Below, one piece after another: positions 1 to 11,300 of a stretch of DNA of 64,000 bases. Below the pieces are notes generated by a model, which was given only the letters and a program-made list of their open reading frames with translations, ran no database searches and had not been told where the DNA came from. The first letter of the stretch is position 1; the number at the start of each line of letters is the position of its first letter. Source of the DNA: Scatophagus argus (taxonomy: Eukaryota; Chordata; Actinopteri; Scatophagidae); contig NC_058499.1 of assembly GCF_020382885.2 (NCBI RefSeq), positions 14,989,872 through 15,053,871 on the forward strand, written 5' to 3'. The translations under genes were made by a program, and so were the position numbers.

Positions 1-3000
1 TATATCTGCGGATCTCCCTGTGGTGTCTGGAGCCTTCAGTCAAAAGGCTGAGCACTGGGGTTAAACCCTCCTTGTAGTTTGAGCCCTGCTTGGAGTGACA
101 CAAACCACAGACACTTCACAAGCTGGAACAGCAGACAGATTTCAGTTGCATATTGCAGCATTTGTGCAAGGTTTTAGGACCTCTCAAATGTTTAAGAGTA
201 ACCATCTGCAATACGTAAACAGATATAATGGACAAGTCACCAGTGTGTAAACAACGTTGCTGGTTCGCTCTATATTTCCAGCAGAGGATGAACTTTACCT
301 TGTCGATCCTTTTCTCCATGAAGTCGAGTAACACCTGGACTGCATCCATGTTTTTCCCACTATATTTCTCTTGTCCTCCCTGGACAGGCACGTTGATGAG
401 CACGTCCAAACAGGACACGGGTAGGTTATTCAGCAGGTTGACTGCATGGCTGGAGACAAAAAAAGATCTGATTTTTTTAATGACATCAAACTTCAGCTTT
501 AGATATTTAACAGTTGCAGCTAAAATCATCTGAGATGCCACAGGGTCAGAAGTTTGAAGAGGTCAAAGGTTCAAGAACTGAAGAACAAGTTTTAGAACAA
601 CAGCTTGTGAAAAGATTAACGAAGTCCAAGGAAAGTTCCTTCAAAGCCAAGGAGCAGTCATCTCTTGCATTTAATCTACATTTTGGAACAGCTGAGAGGG
701 AGCAGCCAGAAGACCTCAGGCTGGGATCTGGCTCACATGAGGTAAAGGGAGCTTCAAAGTAAAGTATCATTTAATTTAACTCCCAACTGCGCTACATTGT
801 TTAATCTACACAAATCTATGTTGTTGAGACTGCAATATACAGGAAGTAAAGTTTCATAGTCAAAGTGCTGAGGAGATATTTACGCTGTTAACCACTTTGA
901 AATGTGAACCTGGGTCAGATTCATCGAGGTTGCCGAGAGCTTTAAGCTCTACTTAGTCTGTATAATTGCATGATTACTGTCTGAGAACAGCAGCCAATTA
1001 GAGACAAATAATGAGAAAGAAAGTACAATAAAGTAAAGAGTAAAATACAGTAAAATGGTGAATATCAAAAGCAAAAAAGCCAGACAAGCAGTTAGATGAA
1101 AAAAAAGTAGAAAGACAATCTAATATTGTGACAGTGCGTAGTGCAATCGGCTGGTGTAAGGTTGTTTGTGAAATGTCTCTGAGCAATGCACACTGAATTT
1201 AAAGCTTATGATTTCTAAACACTTCAAAATTGCTTAAATTTGGAAGTATTTAGAAGAATCAGCTTTATTGACAGTATATATATATTTTTACATACACACT
1301 GAATTTGTCTTCTGCATTTGACCCATCCTTAGTTGAACACACATGCATATTGGGGAGCATATTGGGGGTTAAGTGCCTTGCTCAAGGGCACATTCGCTGG
1401 CTAACGGAGGGGGGGGGGGCATTTTTTTTGTTTCGTATTAGTCACTCCACCACACCAAAATTTTTCCTGCCCGTCCAGTAGGGGAATCAAACCGGTGACC
1501 CTCCGATCACAAACCGCTTCTCCAGCCTCTAGGCCACGGGTGTAAATACAACAGCCCAACCTGTAATTTTCCTGTTTTCTACATAAAAACAAACTGTTCA
1601 CACTCCCTTATTCCCTTTAAACTGGTTTTGCCACATAATCACATTTAAATTAACAATAAGTCACATCAATGGGTCAACCTGACCATGACCAGTTTGGCCA
1701 CCAAACTGACAGGTCAAGAGAAACATCGGTCACTTAAACGTGACACTGTTTAAATTTCAATGTCCGGCCACAGATTCTTGGCATTCCTGCATTAAATTAC
1801 CATGAGAAGAAGATACTGCTACAGTACCACAACAGCTTTACAAGAAGAAACAGCCAACACAGCTCCAAAGAAACATCGGTGTGTGTCTTCCTCCCACGAT
1901 ACTGCAGTCTGCTATCAGACACATCAGTCTGAATGTGCAGTGAGCTGCCTCTCACCCACAGCTGCTCAGTGGACACTCTGTGCTTGTCCAGAGGAGTGTG
2001 TCACAGCATGGATGCAACATGGATACAAGACAGTTCACTGAGTGGTGGAGGGACTTTGTTAATCTTTGAGCTTTTCCATACAAATCGGTTTTAAATTCTA
2101 GTAAGACACACAATCACCAAACACAGGGGTGAGAAAACATATTTACATATACATACTTATACATACTACATACCGGGAGTGGGCCATTGGCTTTTAAAGT
2201 GCAGAGCGGTTTCATTCAACGTAGCTCACTGAAGGAGATTCAACTAGGAAGAGTAGTGAGAAAAGACCTCCCACCTGTGCGCTTCCTCTGTCTTCTCCTC
2301 CGTCTCAGTCTTCAGCATCAGCAGATGACGCAGGATGGCAGCAATGAGTCGGGACTGGTGGTCATCGTCCTGCCAAATCAAGGGTGTAGAAAAAGTGAAT
2401 TCCAGGCAGATGGTTATTATATTATTATTATTATTTGCTCAGATGTAAAGCAAAAACAATAAAGATAAAAAATTCTACAAGAACAGGAACCTGGAGGGAA
2501 AGGCCTAACAGCAAATATGTAATTCAGTGAGGCATCACAACCAGTTTAAAAAGCACAACAGAAAGAGAGCAATTAGATAAAGTGAGATCGAAGCTTTCAG
2601 TCTAAATAATGGTGGAGGAAGAGGAAATTTGAATTTCTACAGAATCACAGAGGAGAGCAGGGCCAACCTTGAGGCTAATAACTAAACTGGCATCATAAAG
2701 ACTTACATTGTGTTCGATGCAGCCTTTGCTGTCATGTGTTCCCATCAATTCCAACACGAGATGTGGCATGCATGTTTGACACAACCACCAAGTTTGACAG
2801 TGATTCTGAGAAATCAGCTATAGCTACAAACTATTACATGATGACTACACCATGACACTAATCACCAGCAAATATAATACACACTTGACACATACCTGAC
2901 CAAAGGCATTTGTACCAAATATTGCATGAAATACTACTGGTGAGTTTAGCATAAAGAGGTATAAATAATAAAATTAATAATGGCTGGATTTCATTGAGGC

Positions 3001-5541
3001 ATTGTTCAGGCTACCAACCCCCCCCCCCCCCCCTCCCCAAAAAAAACAAAACAAAACATAAAACCAACTTTTGTAAATCAACTCCATGCCAGATACACAT
3101 CAGTCTGGAAGCTCTGGCTGCTAAAAGTGTTAGTGTTTTGCATCACCAGCAATCCAAAGAAAACAGCAAATCCAGAGTGATGGAAGATGCATCAGACCAG
3201 CAGAACTGTCTGGTGCATGAGAGAGTGAGGGAAAGATGATGGATCTTCATTTCTCAGGTTTCTACACTGGAAAGCCACGTCACCGGTGTATGCAGTTACT
3301 GACGCCTACGTGGTTACCACAGCAACCCATACAGATGGGACGGCGATGTCTGGACGCAGAAATCCACTCTGATCACTTGCAAATGACAGTACAGTCAGTC
3401 TGTATTAAAGATCTGATTAACAAACTAATCTAATTTGCCTGCAGTCTGAACAAAGATTTAGCTGCTTTGGTTCTAGTATTTTTCATGCTGGCCACTGTGA
3501 AAAAGATCCACATTGGAGACGATATGTGATTTTTACATGTGAAACACATTATTACACATCTTGGGAAAAGCTAAAACTGAGAAGAGCGCAAGTGCAACCT
3601 ATCTAAACACATTTGTGGTTTCCAATCAAGTGTATATTTCATGGTCCTGTGAAATCAACGCATAATGGACACATACAAGTATATAAGGCACAAGGTTTAT
3701 GTGAAGTTCATTTTACAGTTTATGTTAAAAAAAAGACAGTGTCACTGGTGGATGGATAATATTCAAATATTGTGAAAGTTGTTGTGAAATATTGTGAAAT
3801 GAACTGTAAAGCCTCTCTGTGTACATCCCAGCTATAAATATTAATAATGACATCACCTTGAAACTGGCACACTTATTCATAAGGACTCCACGTCCCACAC
3901 CCCTGATGTAGATTTTTTCAATAACTGTCCTGGTACATAGCACCTCACTGGTTCTCACAAATTTCATCTGTGTCTCTAACAGAGTTTTAATTGATGTGTT
4001 TTATGTGTATTTACCTTCCTGATACAGTACATATTTTGAAATAAACAGGACAAATAGTGATAGATATAATTCGGTTATTGTGGGAGTCACACATATGATC
4101 TTTGTGCACCACGAAAGTCTAATATGTAACTGAACAAATTACCGAGCAACACTTACCTTTTTGGGTAATGCTTACTTGCTCTCAACCTCTCTATATGTAT
4201 TCAAACGGACAAAACAACTATTGTGCAACATGAATATTAAGTATAACTTTACACACTCACCTCTCCACCAGTAAGAGACAGCGTGAGGTTGAACAAGGCT
4301 TTGAGTGCTTCCATTGCTCGTTCATTGTCCTCTGCAGGCATGGGCAGAGCCTGTAGATCTGGACGGGCAGCTTCATAGGGACCAACCCAGCGCACATCCA
4401 GGGTGTGCTCCAGAACCTCTGACAGTAGTTTCACAGCATGCCATTCTCTCCTCAAAACCCCTCTCAAATCAGGTCTCAGGGCAGACAGCAGGAAAAGAAG
4501 GCGCAGGGTGAACAGGCCCACCTCATGGTGCCTCGTGCGGCCCGTGTGCAGGCTGGCACAGAGGCCATGAGACAGCTGCACATCTACACTAACCTGCTGA
4601 GCCGCAGGGCTGTTGTACACCACGTTGCATAGGCACTTTAAGGCCTCCACCACAACCCTCTCCTCCTCCTGTGACAGGACCTCTTCCTGAGAGCTTTTCT
4701 GGTTATCACCTCCTTCATCTCCAGCATGCAGCCTCGCCATCCCTCCCAGAATCAGCATGCCCTCCCTGGTGGCTACAGGTGCGAGCACACGTTTGTCTCT
4801 GGACAGGATGCGGAGTGTCTCCAAACATGTCTTCTGACAGCTGGGCTGCATCTGCCTCCCAAGTACTGTCAACACACTCTGACACAGCTTCTGGAAGGAC
4901 ACAGAACAAAAACATGACAGATTATATCATAACTGGGATACCATGATAATCTAATAAACTGTTCAGAACAATAATACTTACACTCCGCAGGGTTTCTTCT
5001 TTTTGTTCAAAAGTGAAGGTGTGACTGTTCTGAAAAAGATAAAATGATCGTAGTGGACACCAAACAACTCATATGATACAGGCATATTTAACTTGCTTTA
5101 TTACAAATAAATTCCCAGCCTCTTTGAGTAAGATTAGGTTTAATGCCAAGATATTTCCCACAGACCTCGGAGAAAGTTTGGTAATATCGCAGTGTAACTG
5201 TATGTCCAGAAGCCAACACAGTTTGTGAGCAGGCAGCATAAGCTTAACAGTAAACGATGTATCGAAGTCCCGTTGGCCTCATTTATAGGTTTTATTTAAC
5301 GATGAAACATCAGATATCTTTTGATAGTGCTAACATATTAGCTTAGTTGGCTAGTAAGATGCTTTGGTAACACAAAGCCAGCACTCTAGCTAGCTAGCTA
5401 ACGTTAGCACCGCCGTTTGTTTTGGTTGACGCAAAAATGAACTGAGTCGCGACTCACCTCTCGATTATACTGCTGTAGAAGCTTTTCAATTTCCTCTTCG
5501 TTGGCTGTTTCAAGCTGCGACAAGATATTATCCAAATCCAT
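1..5541 (-). CDS. ric8b: ric8b, guanine nucleotide exchange factor/chaperone for G-alpha (5' part, six coding exons; 3' part outside window)
   Basis: Coding exons in transcription order: 5458-5541, 4982-5029, 4261-4890, 2275-2369, 299-449, 1-85 (continues off the left edge). Each junction has GT-AG splice sites and phases agree throughout, giving about 364 residues. The start ATG (5539-5541) opens [20 protein letters not shown]. The large 210-codon exon carries the Ric8/synembryn armadillo-type core, with [43 protein letters not shown] and [14 protein letters not shown]. Later exons give the [15 protein letters not shown] and [14 protein letters not shown] segments. Ric8 proteins fold nascent G-alpha subunits in the cytosol and act as exchange factors; Ric8B is the form for G-alpha-s/olf. 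I chose ric8b over ric8a because of the [20 protein letters not shown] resemblance and the rfx4-polr3b neighbourhood. The missing 3' part would hold the acidic C-terminal tail. Confidence 0.93.
450..4260. other. ric8b: ric8b introns
   Basis: Introns 450-2274 and 2370-4260, split by exon 2275-2369. Contents seen are one SINE (1254-1540) and a poly-C tract near 3019-3032. No other gene or RNA is recognisable. Confidence 0.6.
1254..1540 (-). mobile_element. tRNA-derived SINE, near full length
   Basis: Read on the minus strand, it starts with a tRNA-like head: A-box-like GTGGCCTAGAGG and B-box-like CCGGTTTGATTCC. A body follows containing GCCCTTGAGCAAGGCACTTAA, typical of teleost SINEs. It ends with a tail closing in CAATAAAGCTGATTCTTCT. 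It lies in a ric8b intron, in the same orientation as the gene. Two partial relatives lie at 40741-40846 and 48714-48800. Confidence 0.8.
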
Positions 5542-5603
5542 GGTGGATACCTGAAGAATAGTGATGGTTGGTTTAGGTTTTGACGTGACCAGTGAGTGTT
5601 GTG

Positions 5604-5638
5604 CAGCTAGCTAGCTAGCTAGCTGACCAGCTAGCTTA
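5604..5638. repeat. (GCTA)n tandem repeat upstream of ric8b
   Basis: CAGCTAGCTAGCTAGCTAGC followed by GACCAGCTAGC. A second GCTA array lies at 5386-5402 on the other side of exon 1. Confidence 0.9.
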
Positions 5639-5644
5639 GTATAG

Positions 5645-5653
<9 letters not shown>

Positions 5654-5686
<33 letters not shown>
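5654..5686. repeat. (GT)n microsatellite
   Basis: About 15 GT units, just upstream of ric8b exon 1. Confidence 0.95.
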
Positions 5687-5689
<3 letters not shown>

Positions 5690-8125
5690 AGTTACAGCCA
5701 GGTCCGCTGCTGTCGACAGGGAAACTCCCCTAGCTGTCTATCTCCATCACCAACAGGGCTGTCCGCTCTCTACACTGGGTTTTGGTTTTGTACATGTACA
5801 GTTTTCCTCACGCAAATATCCTCAGCTGTTACTAAGTCTGAAGCAGAGCCTCCATGAAGAAGAGAAGTTGGCTTTCCATTGATTAGATGAGGAGACGAGG
5901 AGAATGAATGATTTAGTATTCAGTTGTATAAGTTCATAAGTCTTTCAGTTTTATATTAATGAACCTTGTAAATAAACGGTGCCCAGACTTTTCAGAGCCA
6001 CAACTGAAACTTAATGGTGGATCACAGACCAGAGGCACACTTACTGTATTGTTAAGATTACAAAATGACACTGGAACCCCAGGATCCCTAAATTGACTGC
6101 AAAGTGTCACTCTGCCCACAAGGCTCTGATTCTGAAAAATAATTTATTATTATGAAAAAAAACATGGGGCAATGTCTGCTACTACTACTAATAAGAATAA
6201 TAACAAAATGATTGAAAGCTGTTTGACAGAAAACACATATTTGCAATAATCTAAGAATTATTATTTTTTCATTCAGTATTTTTTTCATGTTGAGGAATAT
6301 GAAAATGAAGGAGACAATTTAAAAGTCTGTGATTCCTTCACAGAATATAATAATGTCTAAAGTCACTTTGGTGTCGCAGTACAATTGTACTTAAAACACT
6401 TACCTACAGTATGTGACTCTGCAGAAAAAAAGCAAGAGAAATTATACCTCCAAGTGAATCGGCATGTTATGGACTTACTTTGAAGACCATAACTATTTCT
6501 AAACATTAAAAATGGAAGTACATGTTACAACCAAGGTATAAGCAATGCTTTAGTGGGACAGAACACACTGATCTGACAGCACGTTTCTCACTGCTGACAG
6601 TGATGTCCTTGTGCACTCCCTGGATCACTAATCTTCCTCTGAAATCTTCAACGGATATTGATATTGACACTTGGGTCAGGTGATTAAATCACAATAGTGG
6701 GTCGCCATTTTTTTCCCCTCTTAACAGGTCTTCTGCATTCAAAGTCTTGGTTGTGAATCCTGCAGGATTTCGGCGAGAAACAACACGGGATCTATGTTCC
6801 AATAAATACAAACTTCGGCAGCGGTCAGAGGTTAAAGGTCACGGGACTGAGGTGCAATGACCCCAGCACAGCAGGACATTCTCTCTATAGAAATGTAATT
6901 CTTTCTGCAGGGTGACCCTTGTGTTAGTGTCCCAACCCCCCCACTGTGTTGTCACCACATGGAGAGAGAGAGGCAAAAAGAAGACTTCACTTTTTCCTTT
7001 TCCAGCATCAAAACATAAACTGAAACTTTCTGCATATGTCAGTCGTTATAAAGTTAACATATTGCAAATTAGTAAATTCTACCTTAAATAATCACACCAA
7101 AACTTTATCGGTAACTGCTGTCTTCTAGTTGCATGTAGAAAATACGTGAAGAGCAGAATTTGAGAGTTTAATGTCATTCAAGATGTGCATGATTGTGTGT
7201 GGTGGATTTTTACACAGAAAGAACAATGAAAGCGTAGAAGAAAGGAGACAACTTGACAAACACAACTTGCTGTTTTAAATTCTGAAATTATTTATGTGGC
7301 AGCATTTTTTTCCCCACAAACACATCAGCTTCAACTGTGATAGTTTAACAGTCACCACAGATGGTTTCCAGTGCTTTTATTTACAGAAAAGTGACTAGAC
7401 TTCATGTTACTGTACACTTTGATATTTTCCATTTTTATAAATACCCATAGGGTAATAGGTCCTCAGTAGCATTGAGTGCATTATAAAACACACAACCCTA
7501 GGTTAATGTGTCTTTTACTAACCATACAAAACAGAGAACAAAGTAACATAGAAAATAAAGGATACACCATGTTACAAAGTTACAGAAAATACATACTATA
7601 TATATAGATATATATATCTTGTCACAGGAAAACAGCAAAAAAGACTGCGACAGAATACACTCGCACAGTTGTTTTTGAGTCACAGCATTCAATCATTAAA
7701 AAAACTATCCAGGATGAAGACACCTTAACATACTGATCAAGGTCTTTCATGATTTGTATGATGTTATGTTTTGTCGTTGTGCCAATGTAAGTAACCGGTG
7801 TCCCAAAAGAACATTAAGGCAGTACAGTTCATCCAAATCCTGCAGTCAGAGCTGCAGAGCCAATCAACAAGTTACCACACAGTGCTGAGCAATGAGAGGA
7901 GACAGCGGTGTCACTGAGATTATATGGTGTCAGTAACAGCTTACAGCATCCTGACATGAAAACCAACCGAGGGCTGGTGGGATGATCTGTGTGCTGACTG
8001 ATGAGGGGAAAATCTGGCAGAGGTGTACATTCCTCAAAACAAAGGCACAGCTTGGCAGCAGCATTGCACTCTTAAAATGATTTTGCTGCAAGTTTTGACA
8101 ATCTATATGATTTAGATTGATTTTT

Positions 8126-8131
8126 TTTATT
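8126..8131 (-). terminator. rfx4: candidate rfx4 polyadenylation signal
   Basis: AATAAA on the minus strand, about 270 bases downstream of the rfx4 stop. Further AATAAA-like hexamers lie at about 7376 and below, so a longer 3' UTR is equally possible. Transcript data would decide. Confidence 0.4.
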
Positions 8132-8397
8132 TACTCCAGCAGTGAGCAAAAACATCAATTGTTGAATAAATTTCATTAAACCTCCGCACAAATTACACCA
8201 CAACTATCACAGCGTAATGAGTGTTTTCAAATTGTCAGTACATACACACTATGATTCCTATTACCTTGCCTTGGCACTTGCCACTCTCTGCTCCTCTTTT
8301 TTTTGATGAACTTGATTGGAAGTGTTCAGAGACTTTGCATCTGCCAGTTTGGCAGGTCTGGAGCTGGTTTACAACTGTCCAAAGCAGTGTTTACAGT

Positions 8398-11300
8398 CTA
8401 TTTCGCCCAGCCAGTGGTGGCCTCTCCGTTGATATAGGCAAACCCGGGGAAATGTTGCGAGTGTTCGTACTCTGAGTTCCTGCGTGGGCCCAAGGGAGAG
8501 TACATGTCCCCAGAGGTGGCGTAGCGGGATGAATGCATAGGTGGGCTGGTGTAACAGCTGTTAGCTGGTGACACATCTGGCCACCGAGGAGCAACAGGTG
8601 CAGGGTGCAACCGAGGAGTGCTGCCCATTAAGCTGGTACTGTGGAGGGGAAGAAGATAAGTTAAGTGATGCAAGCATGTCAGAGGATAGATTAGCATAAA
8701 GACTAGACACAGCTATCCTCGCTCTGTCCCAGAGAGGAAATAATCTGGCACATAATCCTCCATAAAACTTTGTTATGTTCGTACAAAGCCAGGGCTGCGG
8801 TTTCCTCCTGGTCCAGTCGTTATGCTAAGCTAAGCTAATCAGCTACCTTGTGTGGTCTCAATCTTCTCATCTAATTGTTGGCAAAAAAAAAGCATATAAG
8901 TTCATTACCCAAAATGTCTATTCCCTTAATGAAGGTCAAAATGTTGCCTTCTATACAATGTCAGCAAGTATTTGGTGGAGAAATATGCCTTTAGAAAAAT
9001 ATTAACACACTAAGGCAAAAATTGCTCAAAGAGACAGTTCTGACTCACTATGTATAACTTTTTAATTGTATTTATAAACTTGCACTAGGTTGAAGAAACC
9101 CCCAAAATGCCAGAATATTTAAGAGGACATGACCTTAGTGTCCTCAAAGGTATCTATAGGCCTGCTGATATCATATTTGATGCTGTGTTAGCCCTGTAGT
9201 GACTGACCCTGCTAATAGTAATTTCCTGTTGGGGGAAATTGCTTTACAAGTTGTACCACAGTGATCAAAATAGAAAATTAAGCCACTTAAGAAAATTAGA
9301 CATCAGCAGAAGAAGTAGTTTTTCTCTGTTATACTCTGACTGAAGCTGCCTGTTGACCAGAATATTTTGGACAGATGGAGGGGGCCAACAAAGTTTTGTG
9401 TTTGTCTCAGCTCCATCCCCAACCCCTCACAAAGACAAAGCACCGGCATTGTGCCCGATATAAGCTCAGACAGGCTTGGAAAAAAGTGGAAGTAGTACCC
9501 TTTTCCCTTTTCTCACTAAATATAAACATGACAGTCGATTCCATTATGAGCGATCACAGCACGGAAAAAGACAGTAAGTGCAGGTCAGAGAGCAGGACAG
9601 GCGGCTCAGCTGCCTCTTGTTCACAAGCAGAAAAGAGACCATTGAATAACAATATTTTAATAAACGCCCCCTTGCCCTGCTCTGTGGCTAGTGGCTCGAA
9701 CAGATGAAGAGACTATTGAGAGCTGGAAAGACGAGTAACAGAGCAGGGCCCCTCTTGGCCCCAGCTGAGCCACCTTTCACTGTCTGCTTCCGCTGTGTGG
9801 AGCAGATGATTCTGGGACTTTCAGAAACACTGCGACTGCTGAGGCCGAGCTGATCTCCTCCCACCTTAAAGGCGGCGGTGGGTGGAGGGCCCTTGACAGG
9901 AAATTTCCGTCAATAGAGTTAATTCACACCAGTCGCCACACGAGCTGTGACATCAGCGACCCCATCTTATCCTAATAACATTTTTCATGTTTAAATCTCC
10001 AGTCCTGCATTGAAAGCACAGTCTCAAAGGCAGCATGACATCTGTTATGACGTTCGTCCACTGCAGTACAAAGTGACCTGTGCTTCACGCGTTCTCACAC
10101 ACTGAACCATCTGAACATCTGCATGTTTACAGTTTAGACCTCATGTTTACATACATTACTGCAAAAATCACATCCATTTGTTGTCTCTGTGCTCTTCTCA
10201 CCAGTGGAAAGTGCATATATTTACCTAAGTTTTCTACTTAACTACAATTCTGATGTACATATATTTCCATTTAATACTACTTTTCTATTCCATACCAAGG
10301 CAAAATATTGATCTTTTAACACCACAACATCTACCTAACAACTTCAGCTACTTTGCTGGTTAAGATTTTACATACAAAATATACACTCTTATAGAACATG
10401 ATAAAACATGATAGATTAAATCACCTGACAGTATGTAAAGTAGTTACAAACTGGTCAAACCTGAGCAACTGCTGCTTTAAAATGCACACCATATGTATGA
10501 TTGATAATAAAACAAAAAAGGGAGATCTGAAAGGGCTCATTTTACATAATGACCAGTTTTACATCTGAATGTTTGAGTCAGTTTTGCTGCTCATAATTAA
10601 CTGAATGGAGTATGGAGTATTCTCATACTGTGGCATTGTTCCCTTTACAGTTTTCAGAGAGCAACAAACAATACAGTCAAGGTGCAGCATAACCTGTACT
10701 GTATACTATCAATGCCTACATAGATTTCCATGGGAACTGAAAATGATCCAGAGGGACATTAACTGATTTACATTAGTTTTTAAGGTCACTGAACTCCAGT
10801 TGCTGGGTGACTTGGACTGACCTGTGTAGATGATCGGTGGTAGGCAGAGTAGTGGAGGGGGGTTGGGATCGTTGGTTCATGGGCCAAACTGGGATACTGG
10901 CTCTGGATGGAGTGTGGATGCTGGTTAGTGTAGCTGCCATAGTTGTAGCTACCAGTATACCTAGAAGGAAGTGAACAAAATTAATCAGGGCTTAATCCTC
11001 AGACAAAATGAAAATGTTTCCAAAATGCATTGAGAGTTTTCACAATAAAATCATAATTACCCATGCTCCTCTCTGTGGGTGTAGACTGGCATCCGGTGGG
11101 TGGAGGATGAAGGTGGGACTGGAGCGCTGCTCCTCATGCAGGACAGCTGCTGTCCGGCTTCTGGAGTGGAGCCGCCTGCTGTTGTCACTGTGTATGTAAG
11201 GGACCAGGTATATGACTGAACAGCGCCTGGTAGACACATATATGGACACAGAGACAAATGTGTTGGCGCAGAGGAGCTATGTGCTGTGAGATGTCGCCGT

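Larger units (their letters stand above)
5542..8397. other. ric8b upstream region and rfx4 3' UTR/flank
   Basis: No supported coding region. The right part (about 8126-8397 or longer) should be rfx4 3' UTR. The left part next to 5541 should hold the ric8b 5' UTR and promoter, with GCTA and GT arrays. The middle is A/T-rich with no recognisable element. Confidence 0.6.
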
